Counted from the first letter of the stretch, positions 1 through 6,711 are shown. The stretch: 11,704 nucleotides of DNA from Clostridiales bacterium (GCA_012522875.1 JAAYJP010000132.1:1-11704); one strand, 5' to 3'. The notes: generated by a model not told the origin, from the letters alone. Numbers and translations: made by a program.

Positions 1-1
1 A

Positions 2-367
2 CTGGGAGAAGCGCTGGAGGATCGCGGCCGAAATGATATGTTCGACAGCGCCAACGGCTTTGATATCAACTATGTTCTAAACGGCGAAGGCCTTCGAGAG
101 GCGGCGGTGCTGACGCTCCCTGATACTGGCCTTATGATGCGGGTGATCACTGATCAGCCGGGTATTCAGGTGTATTCCGGCCAGGGCCTGAACAATGCCG
201 GCCGAGGCGGCGCCATCTATGGGCCCTACAGCGGCATTGCCCTTGAAACCCAGCACCTGCCGGACAGTGTCCATCATGCCCATTTTCCGGACACTACGCT
301 TAAGGCTGGCGACATATTCCAAAGCACGACGATCTACCAATTTGACGTGGATGTTTTGGCGGGGTAA
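2..367 (+). CDS. Aldose 1-epimerase (galactose mutarotase), C-terminal part
   Basis: The reading frame is open from the left edge, so only about the last 121 residues of the protein are present. Aldose 1-epimerases interconvert the alpha and beta anomers of hexoses such as galactose or glucose in the cytoplasm. Seen in the sequence: a FDINYVLN segment like the family's D-x-N-[FY]-V-L motif, then a VYSGQGLN strand, and the segment IALETQHLPD, where the Glu at 245-247 is the expected catalytic base of the family. The tail with PDTTLKAGD and an aromatic ending is the normal C-terminus, so the gene is complete on this side. It converges on the minus-strand YhcH-GNAT gene and overlaps its 3' end by 34 bp, with no visible terminator between them. 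Family assignment is firm; sugar preference is not visible. Confidence 0.93.
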   Translation: MGEALEDRGRNDMFDSANGFDINYVLNGEGLREAAVLTLPDTGLMMRVITDQPGIQVYSGQGLNNAGRGGAIYGPYSGIALETQHLPDSVHHAHFPDTTLKAGDIFQSTTIYQFDVDVLAG

Positions 368-1392
368 ACCCTCAGCCATTCTTCCTTCAAGGCCGCGTAT
401 AGGGCCAGATCGGAAAAGCTGCCCTGTTTATCCGGATGGGCTTGGCGCAGGCAACCCTCAAAAACCAAACCGGCTTTTTCCATCACCCGGCCGCTGGCCG
501 GGTTATTTGTGGCGTGACGAAGGATGAGGCGGCGAAATCCGACCTCCACAAAAAGAAATCGCATGATGGCTCGAAGCGCTTCAGTCATGATTCCCTGGTT
601 CCAGTATTTTTTGGTGAGACAATAGCCGATTTCCCCGTCAAGGCGCTTGGGAGACCAGGTAACCAGCGCGATATCGCCAATCACCTGCCCGTTATGTTCA
701 ATCGCCCAATGGTAGTAGCGGCCGGTTTTATACGACTTGATCCAGTTTTGTAATAAGCGCTGAGTGTATCCAACATCTGGATGTGTGTTCCACATCAGCG
801 TTCTGGTCACCTCAGCATCTCCTGCCCAATTGTCGAACATCGCCTGCGCATCATCAATCCGGTATTGCCTGAGCCATAGCCTATCTGTCATGAGAGAGGC
901 TGTGCCAAGATGCGTCAGAAGCGAATCATCTGCTTGCACATCCGTTTCCAGCGCGTACGATATTTTGATCTCCGCTTTTCGGACATCGCCGGAGCCAATA
1001 ACTGGTTTGTGGGCGTCCTCCGGGAAAAAGACGGCAAACATTCCAGCCGAAAGAACACACAGTGTGCCCTGATATGAGTCAGTGCTTGTGAGAATGTCCA
1101 TTTGGGCATCATAGCCCGTCCATCCCGCCAATTGATCAATCGGTGCCCAGGCAATGGATTCGGTGCCTTCCAGGATGATGTGAATGTCAATGACAGTCCT
1201 GTGGGCTTCCCAAACAGGGTTTTTTTCCAGAGCAGCGCGCCAAATATTCATGCGAAAGCGTTTTCCGCCGAATGTATGGCTACCGTCAGCCAATGCAGTG
1301 AAATCAGCATCCAGCAGCAGTTCAATCGCATCGTCAAGGTTGTGGTGACAGCCAAGGTACCGTGTGAAATCGCGAGTCTTACCGGTTATCAT
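334..1392 (-). CDS. YhcH/YjgK/YiaL (EbgC-like) domain fused to GNAT N-acetyltransferase
   Basis: One continuous frame of 352 residues holds two unrelated cytoplasmic domains. Residues about 1-150 match the YhcH/YjgK/YiaL/EbgC cupin-like family, linked to sialic acid and other sugar catabolism. The metal-site pattern E-x-H-x3-D-x-H lies in WEAHRTVIDIHII, and a further conserved His in FFPEDAHKP. Residues about 168-340 are a RimJ/RimL-type GNAT domain: it opens with MTDRLWLRQYR, has the acetyl-CoA loop in YWNQGIMTEAL, and ends with the N-x2-S-x-R-V-M-E-K-A-G-L signature. The frame stays open upstream to 1533, but a GGGAG site at 1400-1404 sits 7 nt before the ATG at 1390-1392 (4 nt before another ATG at 1393-1395), and a promoter lies just upstream, so the longer start is rejected. 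A Met codon at 889-891 marks where a free-standing GNAT gene would have begun. The substrate of neither domain is known; cotranslation suggests a sugar or amino-sugar substrate for both, which is inference. Confidence 0.9.
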   Translation of the reverse strand: MITGKTRDFTRYLGCHHNLDDAIELLLDADFTALADGSHTFGGKRFRMNIWRAALEKNPVWEAHRTVIDIHIILEGTESIAWAPIDQLAGWTGYDAQMDILTSTDSYQGTLCVLSAGMFAVFFPEDAHKPVIGSGDVRKAEIKISYALETDVQADDSLLTHLGTASLMTDRLWLRQYRIDDAQAMFDNWAGDAEVTRTLMWNTHPDVGYTQRLLQNWIKSYKTGRYYHWAIEHNGQVIGDIALVTWSPKRLDGEIGYCLTKKYWNQGIMTEALRAIMRFLFVEVGFRRLILRHATNNPASGRVMEKAGLVFEGCLRQAHPDKQGSFSDLALYAALKEEWLRVYPAKTSTSNW

Positions 1393-1399
1393 CATGCAT

Positions 1400-1404
1400 C
1401 TCCC
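1400..1404 (-). promoter_or_regulatory. Ribosome binding site of the YhcH-GNAT gene
   Basis: On the minus strand GGGAG lies 4 nt before one ATG and 7 nt before the next, in-frame ATG. The 7-nt spacing favours the second one. This site decides against the longer upstream open frame, which would run into the tRNA gene. Confidence 0.7.
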
Positions 1405-1423
1405 ATGCCGTTTTCTGATGCAG

Positions 1424-1452
1424 ATTGTAGTTTTTTGCCCGGATGAAGTCAA
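1424..1452 (-). promoter_or_regulatory. Sigma-A type promoter for the YhcH-GNAT gene
   Basis: Read on the minus strand: TTGACT (1447-1452), a 17-nt spacer, and TACAAT (1424-1429). Both boxes differ from consensus by one base. Transcription would begin near 1417, giving a leader of about 25 nt before the start codon. No operator-like palindrome is evident around it. Confidence 0.8.
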
Positions 1453-1485
1453 TTCCCGCCTGCGAAAAGCGAATTGCGAAAAGAC

Positions 1486-1514
1486 TTTACAAATTAACCC
1501 GTTCGTGTTATTCT
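1486..1514 (+). promoter_or_regulatory. Promoter of tRNA-Ala
   Basis: TTTACA (1486-1491), 17-nt spacer, then TATTCT (1509-1514) preceded by TG at the extended -10 position (1506-1507). The predicted start near 1521 is about 6 nt before the mature tRNA, as expected for a singly transcribed tRNA gene. Confidence 0.65.
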
Positions 1515-1526
1515 GCATAACGCGAT

Positions 1527-1602
1527 GGGGCATTAGCGCAGTTGGTAGCGCACCACAATGGCATTGTGGGGGTCAAGAGTTCGAGTCTCTTATGCTCCAC
1601 CA
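1527..1602 (+). tRNA. tRNA-Ala (anticodon GGC)
   Basis: The 76-nt gene folds as a complete cloverleaf. The acceptor stem pairs GGGGCAT (1527-1533) with ATGCTCC (1592-1598) and includes a G3-U70 wobble, the main identity element for alanyl-tRNA synthetase. The D arm is GCGC/GCGC. The anticodon stem CCACA/TGTGG encloses the loop ATGGCAT, giving anticodon GGC, which reads GCC alanine codons. The T arm is AAGAG-TTCGAGT-CTCTT. Discriminator A73 and an encoded CCA follow. Its own promoter and terminator flank it, so it is a single-gene unit divergent from the YhcH-GNAT gene. Confidence 0.97.
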
Positions 1603-1607
1603 TGATT

Positions 1608-1650
1608 TGTCTGAAAACGCTTATGTTTTCAGGCATTTTTCATTTTTTTT
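1608..1650 (+). terminator. Intrinsic terminator after tRNA-Ala
   Basis: The inverted repeat CTGAAAAC (1611-1618) / GTTTTCAG (1625-1632) around a 6-nt loop can be extended by three weaker pairs at the base (1608-1610 with 1633-1635). It is followed at once by T-rich sequence, five Ts then eight Ts (1636-1650). It begins 6 nt after the tRNA CCA end. Confidence 0.9.
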
Positions 1651-1651
1651 G

Positions 1652-2775
1652 TGTCCAAAAAAGCCCCCAAAAAGAATTGGAGGAACCGCTCTTATGATGA
1701 GAATCCTTGGAGATGCGATATGGCAAGGGAATTCTCCGCATTTGTCTCAGTTGATCGCCATTTTTGTTCGCGATCTTTGTTGCAGGAGCATAAGAATGCC
1801 GGGGACCACTCCTTTGGCTGGCGTTGTCAGGCTGATTGCCTGCCAGATGTTGTAGCCTGTGTGGGCCAGCGCAGTCTCGGCTGTCACCCTTTCTTTCCCG
1901 CGGTACAGAAAGGACTGCAAGCCATCGTAACATTTGACGGTGCCAAGGGGATGTTCCGTTGTTTCTTTCCTGATCTGCTGGCGTGCCTTGTCCCGCTTGA
2001 TGGTGATCCTGACTGTTTCTTTGGCGCGGCCTTTTCGATGAAGCGAATGGTAGTTGGGACTGATGACATAATCCATTGGAAGCTGCTGTAAGGGGTAGTC
2101 CGGATGGCCATACATCAGCACGGACAGTACATTGGAGTTATAGCCAATCAAGACGGGCTTCTCGCCTTTCGAATCTGTATATCCTTCAGCTTCTCCGATA
2201 TTCCTTCCTGCGGAGTGTCCAAATGAAGCATCTCTTTCCGCTCATAATAGCTGACCAGCCCGTTCAGATAAGTTTCCGGTTTCCGGATTTGTTCCTCATT
2301 ATTTTGCAGCTTCTTTGCTGTGACTTCGGAATAGTAATATTGGCTTTGAAGGTTTCCTTGAGAACCAGACGCCTGTCCTTACGAAAGTCGTTGAGGGTCC
2401 TGAAATTCTGCTTAAGTCAATTGATGAGCCATTTGACGCTGATGCTCCGCCCATACTCCTGCTGCAACCGCCGCGAGGAGCGCATGTGTTGGATGCAGCC
2501 ATAAAGATACAGATTCAGCAGGTCATGTGGATCATAACCCGGACGCCTTGTCCGTGCAGGCACAGCCTTTTCAAAGCCTTGCCCGCCCATTTCAAGCCCG
2601 TCCACAAAAGCGTCCACAACCGCGCTTGCTGATACGCCGTATTCTGTTCGTTAAGGTTGGGCATGAAAATTTCGCGCTGATTCCGCTGTTCACCTGCTTC
2701 ATATCCCATAGCTGAAATACGCTGCGGTTTTCTTCAACTAAGCAATGTTTCCCTTTTCCCGTGACTTTTCGGACA
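1652..2775 (-). mobile_element. Remnant of an IS1182-family insertion sequence
   Basis: This stretch holds a decayed transposase and little else. The ends carry a weak candidate inverted repeat: TGTCCAAAAAAG at 1652-1663, and on the other strand TGTCCGAAAAG at 2765-2775, differing by one substitution and one extra A. No convincing target-site duplication is visible outside. At about 1.1 kb it is much shorter than a full IS1182 element, in agreement with internal deletions in the transposase. The left end directly abuts the T tract of the tRNA-Ala terminator. Presence of the element is clear from the coding remnants; exact borders are tentative. Confidence 0.7.
1747..2709 (-). pseudogene. IS1182-family transposase, frameshifted and internally deleted
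   Basis: Pieces of one transposase appear in order across different minus-strand frames. The N-terminus starts at 2709 with MGYEAGEQRNQREIFMPN. A frameshift near 2620 leads to VVDAFVDGLEMGGQGFEKA, then YDPHDLLNLYLYG and MRSSRRLQQE, the hallmark of the IS1182 N-terminal domain, ending at a stop near 2417. Another shift gives NFRTLNDFRKD. A block then appears to be missing, where the first catalytic Asp should be. TAKKLQNNEEQIRK and YLNGLVSYYERKE follow, then a second loss after VLIGYNSNV. The C-terminus is intact in one frame (1747-2151), with EHPLGTVK, which holds the final catalytic Glu, and FLYRGKERVTAE. At least three frame changes and two deletions make it certainly non-functional. Confidence 0.85.
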
Positions 2776-2823
2776 GTCTCTCTGCAAGCGCTTGTCATTT
2801 CAAGGATTTTTCTTGTTGAAAGC

Positions 2824-2850
2824 ATGACTCACGATGTTGGCTATGACTCA
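2824..2850. repeat. Two direct copies of ATGACTCA, 19 bp apart
   Basis: ATGACTCA occurs at 2824-2831 and 2843-2850, on the same face-repeat spacing of just under two helical turns. Each copy contains the small palindrome TGACTCA. They lie between the IS remnant and the first gene of the exopolysaccharide-type operon, upstream of the only candidate promoter there, so they could be an operator or activator site. An 8-base match can also arise by chance. Confidence 0.45.
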
Positions 2851-2864
2851 ACATGTATCTGATT

Positions 2865-2894
2865 TTGTTTAGGCATTGCGTACTGCGGTATACC
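2865..2894 (+). promoter_or_regulatory. Weak candidate promoter of the seven-gene operon
   Basis: TTGTTT (2865-2870), 18-nt spacer, TATACC (2889-2894). The match to sigma-A consensus is poor, but it is the best I found in the 160-bp gap between the IS remnant and the first gene. Initiation near 2901 would give a leader of about 36 nt. A weak promoter would fit an activated operon. No riboswitch-like conserved core is recognisable in this gap. Confidence 0.25.
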
Positions 2895-2936
2895 TCAAGC
2901 ATGGAGCGGAGAGAGATGTGGCGAGGTGATATGCAC

Positions 2937-3821
2937 ATGGAAGGGATGGATGATGGCATGAAAGTATGGAGGGACCGAGCGCTATTGGGTTTTTTTTGTT
3001 TGTTTCTCTTATTCCCAGCCTTTGCTGGTAAGTCGGTTCAAGCGTTCGGCAATATGCAGGTAGGTTTGTTTTCATGGGATATTGAAGCCATTCGTGAGAA
3101 AGGTTCCCGGGAGGACTTATTCAGTATACTGTTTGAAATAAATGCAAATGAGGTATATCAATCGCTCCGGGTGGACAGCGCGCGTGATTTCTTGATGGAA
3201 GCGCATCAGAGGGGTGTTCGGGTTTATGCACTTTCCGGCCAGCCTGAGTGGGGGTTGGACCCAAAGGCCGGGAAGATGATGAAAGAGGTTGACCTGGTCG
3301 TCTCCTTGAGGAGAAAACTTGATGGGGCGGGTCCCGCGGGGCTGGTTCTGGATGTAGAGCCCTATTTGACCAAAATCTACCGAAATGACCCGGAGCAAGC
3401 AATGGATACCTTTGTGGCTGCCATGAGAAAGACATACGCTTACGCAAGGGAAGCGGGCGTTGAAGTGATTCTGTGCATCCCGTACTTCTATGATACCAAG
3501 GGATTTCCTGACCATTTGAGGGCCTTGATAGAAGAGGCTTCGGACGCGGTTGCCGTGATGAATTACTTTAAGAGGACGGAAGCGGCAAATATTGCTTCAG
3601 AGGTATCCATTGCACGGGAGTCGGGAAAACGCCTCATCAACATTGCGGAGCTGCAGCGGCCAGGTACCCATGACCTGACGGAGCGCAACACCTATTTTCG
3701 CGAAGGCTTACCCGCAGTATGGAAGAGTTTTGAAAAACTGGCGGGTGATTTTGGCTATGAAGGACTGTCTTATGCCCTTCATGACTATACAGCACTAAGG
3801 GAAGTGATTGATCGTGAATGA
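2937..3821 (+). CDS. Secreted TIM-barrel glycosidase-like protein
   Basis: The 294-residue product is exported: a charged N-terminus is followed by a hydrophobic core at residues 15-30 and a possible signal peptidase site after SVQA (residue 36). The rest reads as a single (beta/alpha)8 barrel. Eight strands can be placed: QVGLFSW, NEVYQSL, VRVYALSG, GLVLDVEPY, VEVILCIPY, AVAVMNYF, LINIAELQ and GLSYALHDY. Asp139 and Glu141 at the end of strand 4 are the likely catalytic pair, an arrangement seen in GH18-type and related polysaccharide-processing barrels. I cannot assign a CAZy family. The ATG at 2937 was chosen over the open frame from 2853 because AGGTG (2924-2928) lies 8 nt before it; a later ATG at 2958 would also keep the signal peptide. 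It is the first gene of the operon, and its stop overlaps the next start. A role in trimming or releasing the exported polymer is inference. Confidence 0.8.
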   Translation: MEGMDDGMKVWRDRALLGFFCLFLLFPAFAGKSVQAFGNMQVGLFSWDIEAIREKGSREDLFSILFEINANEVYQSLRVDSARDFLMEAHQRGVRVYALSGQPEWGLDPKAGKMMKEVDLVVSLRRKLDGAGPAGLVLDVEPYLTKIYRNDPEQAMDTFVAAMRKTYAYAREAGVEVILCIPYFYDTKGFPDHLRALIEEASDAVAVMNYFKRTEAANIASEVSIARESGKRLINIAELQRPGTHDLTERNTYFREGLPAVWKSFEKLAGDFGYEGLSYALHDYTALREVIDRE

Positions 3822-4509
3822 AGTGATGCGCAATGAGAAGAAATACCTAATCACGTTGGACAGATACTATGCCCTGGGGCATTGGCTCAGCCAAACGTTG
3901 CATCCGGATGAGCACAGCACAGGCGACGGATACATTATACGTTCTCTTTACTTTGATACATTGGAGGAGAAAGATTATGTGGAAAAGGAGGATGGGATAG
4001 AAACGCGGCGCAAGATCAGGCTGCGAAACTATGGTCCGGGGATGCCTTTTGCCATGCTGGAAATGAAGCAAAAACAGGGCAACAACCAAAAAAAACGCTC
4101 ACTCCGTATTTCCCGGGAAGACGGGGCTGCGCTGTGCCGAAGGCAGTATAGCGTGCTGCTGAAATACCCGGATCCCTTTGCTGCTGAGTGCTTTGGCCTG
4201 ATGAGTTGGCAATGCTATCTTCCCAAGGCGGTGGTTGAATACCGCCGTAAAGCTTTTGCGGCAAAGGAAAACAACATCCGCGTCACCTTTGACCATCACA
4301 TTACAGGAACCGAATCAAACTTTGACATTTTTTCACGCGATCTCATGCAATACCCTGTTCTGGACCCATATCTGGTGGTTCTTGAGGTCAAGTACAATGG
4401 GTTCCTGCTGAGCTATATCAAGGAAATGCTGAAAACTGTAAACATGAGCGAATCATCCGTCGGCAAATACAGTTTGAGCCGGGCCGTAACCACGCATTAC
4501 CGATTCTAA
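3814..4509 (+). CDS. VTC-domain polyphosphate polymerase-like protein
   Basis: The 231-residue protein is a single VTC (CYTH-like triphosphate tunnel) domain without membrane segments. In yeast Vtc4 this fold makes inorganic polyphosphate from ATP inside a tunnel lined with basic residues and a metal-binding Glu. The corresponding elements are visible in order: NEKKYLI (8-13), SLYFDT, RRKIRLRNY (65-73), LEMKQK (82-87), KKRSL, VEYRRKAF (141-148), RVTFD (156-160), VVLEVKYNG (188-196) and GKYSLSR (217-223). The tunnel residues therefore look intact. The start is uncertain among TTG 3808, GTG 3814 and ATG 3826. GTG 3814 is preferred because AGGGAAG lies about 9 nt upstream and the family usually has a few residues before E-K-K-Y; it overlaps the previous gene by 8 bp. 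Neighbouring DUF4956 and CotH genes are frequent companions of this domain in bacteria. Whether it makes polyphosphate or handles another phosphorylated substrate is unknown. Confidence 0.9.
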   Translation: MNEVMRNEKKYLITLDRYYALGHWLSQTLHPDEHSTGDGYIIRSLYFDTLEEKDYVEKEDGIETRRKIRLRNYGPGMPFAMLEMKQKQGNNQKKRSLRISREDGAALCRRQYSVLLKYPDPFAAECFGLMSWQCYLPKAVVEYRRKAFAAKENNIRVTFDHHITGTESNFDIFSRDLMQYPVLDPYLVVLEVKYNGFLLSYIKEMLKTVNMSESSVGKYSLSRAVTTHYRF

Positions 4510-4534
4510 CGTAATCGAATTGAGGTAAGAACTG

Positions 4535-5212
4535 ATGAGAGATTTCCTGCGCAGCATTCTTGAGCAGAATCGCACACTGACGATTAATGAGCTCGCCGTC
4601 AATATCCTGTCTTCGGTTATCTATGGGCTGATTATCTACCTGTCCTACTGGTATACGCATCAAGGAACCACGTACAGTAAAAAGTTCAATGTAACGGTTC
4701 TGACGCTCACGGTGCTTACCGCAAGTGTCATGACCGTTATCGGCAATAATGTGGCGCTGTCTCTGGGCATGGTAGGTGCGTTGTCCATCGTGCGCTTCCG
4801 CACTGCAATCAAGGACACCCGGGACACAACGTACATCTTTTGGGCCATTGTCGTTGGAATTGCCTGCGGTGTGGGGGATTTTCTGGTGGCGGGGATTGGC
4901 ACCGCTGCGGTATTCCTGGTGCTTCTGGCATTAGGACGTGTACGCAACGAGAACCGTATGCTGCTTATTGTCCGTGCGCACGGCAGCAAGGAGATGGAAA
5001 TTGAAGGGCTAGTATTTAAAACCTACAACGCCAAAGCGCTCATGCGTGTCAAGAATACGACTCCTGAGGCTGTGGAGATGATTTTTGAACTTGACCGGGG
5101 AACCTATGACGCTGCGCAGAAAGAGCAGGGCACCGTCATTCAGAAATTGTACGAACTGGGTGGTATTGAATATGTCAATATCGTCGCTCAGAGCGACGAG
5201 ATTACAGGATAA
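4535..5212 (+). CDS. DUF4956 multi-pass membrane protein
   Basis: The 225-residue protein has an N-terminal membrane part and a soluble C-terminal domain. Hydrophobic segments lie at about 19-40, 52-70, 100-117 and 119-134. Between them is the conserved DUF4956 block SLGMVGALSIVRFRTAIKD (76-94), with basic and acidic residues close to the membrane, followed by the RDTTYIFWAI motif. The C-terminal 90 residues form an alpha/beta domain predicted to face the cytoplasm. GAGGT (4522-4526) precedes the ATG by 8 nt. The family has no established function; it is repeatedly found beside VTC and CotH genes, so it probably serves as the membrane partner of the VTC domain protein, perhaps in translocation or anchoring. 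That role is inference. Confidence 0.9.
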   Translation: MRDFLRSILEQNRTLTINELAVNILSSVIYGLIIYLSYWYTHQGTTYSKKFNVTVLTLTVLTASVMTVIGNNVALSLGMVGALSIVRFRTAIKDTRDTTYIFWAIVVGIACGVGDFLVAGIGTAAVFLVLLALGRVRNENRMLLIVRAHGSKEMEIEGLVFKTYNAKALMRVKNTTPEAVEMIFELDRGTYDAAQKEQGTVIQKLYELGGIEYVNIVAQSDEITG

Positions 5213-5216
5213 GCGC

Positions 5217-6701
5217 ATGCGGAACAGATTCACACGGATTATGTTTCTTTTGACGGTTCTGGCGCTCGCCAGCGGCGGCGCGCTGACCATTGTGGCCGGC
5301 GATCCTCCTGCCATCCGCGAATACCAGCACCGCATGGCCGCACAGCCTGATTCAGTAACGGGTGATGAAGAGGGTTTTTTGACGCATCTTCCAATTATTT
5401 CCATAAAAACCAACGGCCAGGATGTGCCGGGTGAGCGTATCGGTGATGATGTTGATGGCACCAGATTGTACACACTTTCAGAGGAGGGTGGTGCCAGAAT
5501 TACAGTAGATCTGGCTGTTTATGACAGCGGAGGAGTCAACCGGGTGTCCGACTCTCCCAAGGTTTCAAGTCAGGCTCGCATCCGTTACCGTGGCAACTAT
5601 TCACGTTGGTTTTATAAAAAGTCATACGCGGTATCTTTGATTAGGAACGATGGCACCACTCCCAATCCCCACACAATCAGCGGACTGCCGTCCCATGATG
5701 AGTGGGTGCTGCATGGCCCCTGGATAGACCGCACGCTGCTGCGCAATTATCTTGCGTACAATGTAGCGGGGGAAATCATGTCCTACGCGCCCGGCGCTCG
5801 CTTTGTGGAATTGGTGCTTGACGGCGAGCACCATGGCATATATGTGCTGGTGGAGCCAATAACAAGGGGTGCTGGGCGGCTTTCACTCAGAAAGCCAGAT
5901 GATGGCAAGGACGTCACCAGTTTCATTGTCCGCTGGGACCGCGCCACCAAAAGCGACCAGAGACTGGACAACTTCCTCTTTTACACCTACCGGTCAGACC
6001 TGTCCGCGCTGGATGTTCGCTATCCAGGCAAACAGAACATCACGCCGGGGCGCATGGACTATATAGAGCGTACCATCAGCCAGGTTGAGAGGACACTCTA
6101 CTCAGCGGATATGAAGGACCCCAGAAAGGGCTATTATCAATACCTGGATTTAGAATCATTTGCGCAGTATTTTCTGATCAATGAGTTTTTCAGAAACGTT
6201 GACGCGGGGCGTTACTCTACCTTTCTTTACAAGGATGTGCGCGGCAAGGTGAAGCTGGTCGTGTGGGATTTTGACAACGCGGGAAACAACTACATAGACC
6301 GCTCCTGGACTGAGGCCGGATTCTCGATGCAAAACGCGCCCTGGTTCTCGGCGTTGCTGATGGACGACCTATTCGTGGACCTGCTTATCAAGGAATATCG
6401 CACTTTACGCTCCGGGGCTCTGAATGAGGATTATCTGCTGCGGACGATTGATGAAACGGTGGCATATCTGGGCAATGCTGTGGATCGCAATTATGAAAAG
6501 TGGGGGCGGGCTTTTGACATGACCGACTACAATGGCCTGGATTACCTGATTCCGGTGCAGCGAAACTATACAAGCTATGACGAATCCGTCCAACAGTTCA
6601 AAGGATTTATTGTCGCCCGGGGCAGGTGGCTGGACGATCACATTGAAACATTGCGGCAATATAGCCAGGACAGCAAAACAACCACCATCCTCAACCCCTA
6701 A
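5217..6701 (+). CDS. CotH-family protein kinase, exported or membrane-anchored
   Basis: The product has 494 residues. MRNRFTRIMFLLTVLALASGG is a basic stretch plus hydrophobic segment (8-27), which would export it or anchor it to the membrane. The CotH kinase domain covers about 115-475: RYRGNYSRWFYKKSYAV (123-139) carries the nucleotide-binding Lys region, EWVLHGPWIDRTLLRNYLA (162-180) follows, then FVELVLDGEHHGIYVLVE (196-213), DLESFAQYFLINEFFRN (311-327), and the metal-binding VVWDFDNAGNN (348-358). CotH proteins are atypical kinases; Bacillus CotH phosphorylates spore-coat proteins. The frame is open further upstream to 5085, inside the preceding gene, but the ATG at 5217 has AGGA 7 nt upstream and lies 4 nt after the DUF4956 stop, so it is preferred. 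In this operon the likely substrate is an extracellular protein or the polymer itself; the source of ATP outside the membrane is an open question. Confidence 0.92.
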   Translation: MRNRFTRIMFLLTVLALASGGALTIVAGDPPAIREYQHRMAAQPDSVTGDEEGFLTHLPIISIKTNGQDVPGERIGDDVDGTRLYTLSEEGGARITVDLAVYDSGGVNRVSDSPKVSSQARIRYRGNYSRWFYKKSYAVSLIRNDGTTPNPHTISGLPSHDEWVLHGPWIDRTLLRNYLAYNVAGEIMSYAPGARFVELVLDGEHHGIYVLVEPITRGAGRLSLRKPDDGKDVTSFIVRWDRATKSDQRLDNFLFYTYRSDLSALDVRYPGKQNITPGRMDYIERTISQVERTLYSADMKDPRKGYYQYLDLESFAQYFLINEFFRNVDAGRYSTFLYKDVRGKVKLVVWDFDNAGNNYIDRSWTEAGFSMQNAPWFSALLMDDLFVDLLIKEYRTLRSGALNEDYLLRTIDETVAYLGNAVDRNYEKWGRAFDMTDYNGLDYLIPVQRNYTSYDESVQQFKGFIVARGRWLDDHIETLRQYSQDSKTTTILNP

Positions 6702-6706
6702 AGGAG
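6701..6706 (+). promoter_or_regulatory. Ribosome binding site setting a GTG start
   Basis: AAGGAG begins on the last base of the CotH stop codon and stands 5 nt before GTG at 6712. The overlapping ATG at 6710 is out of frame and followed by a stop. This fixes the next gene's start inside a frame that is open back to 6577. Confidence 0.75.
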
Positions 6707-6711
6707 TACAT

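Noticed and set aside
1393..1533. N-terminal extension of the YhcH-GNAT frame up to 1533
   Set aside because: It would cover the gene's own promoter and reach into the tRNA gene; the ribosome site at 1400-1404 and the domain start support 1392-1395.
1639..2300. Plus-strand open frames across the IS remnant (for example 1651-2091 and 2076-2504)
   Set aside because: They are antisense to recognisable IS1182 transposase sequence and show no domain or ribosome site of their own.
1500..2900. CRISPR array or att-site duplication of the tRNA 3' end
   Set aside because: No regularly spaced repeats exist, and I found no second copy of the tRNA-Ala T-arm and acceptor sequence in the window.
2853..2936. 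Earlier start of the first operon gene at ATG 2853
   Set aside because: The extra residues precede the signal peptide, have no ribosome site, and would cover the candidate promoter; AGGTG at 2924-2928 fits the ATG at 2937.
2781..2936. c-di-GMP or other riboswitch before the operon
   Set aside because: No conserved GEMM core or other known aptamer motif could be seen.
5085..5216. Longer start of the CotH gene inside the DUF4956 gene
   Set aside because: It would overlap the conserved end of DUF4956 by more than 100 bp; the ATG at 5217 has a good ribosome site and starts a signal or anchor sequence.
6577..6711. Longer start of the GH-A-like gene inside CotH
   Set aside because: It overlaps the CotH end and puts non-hydrophobic residues before the anchor; AAGGAG plus GTG at 6712 is a clear start.
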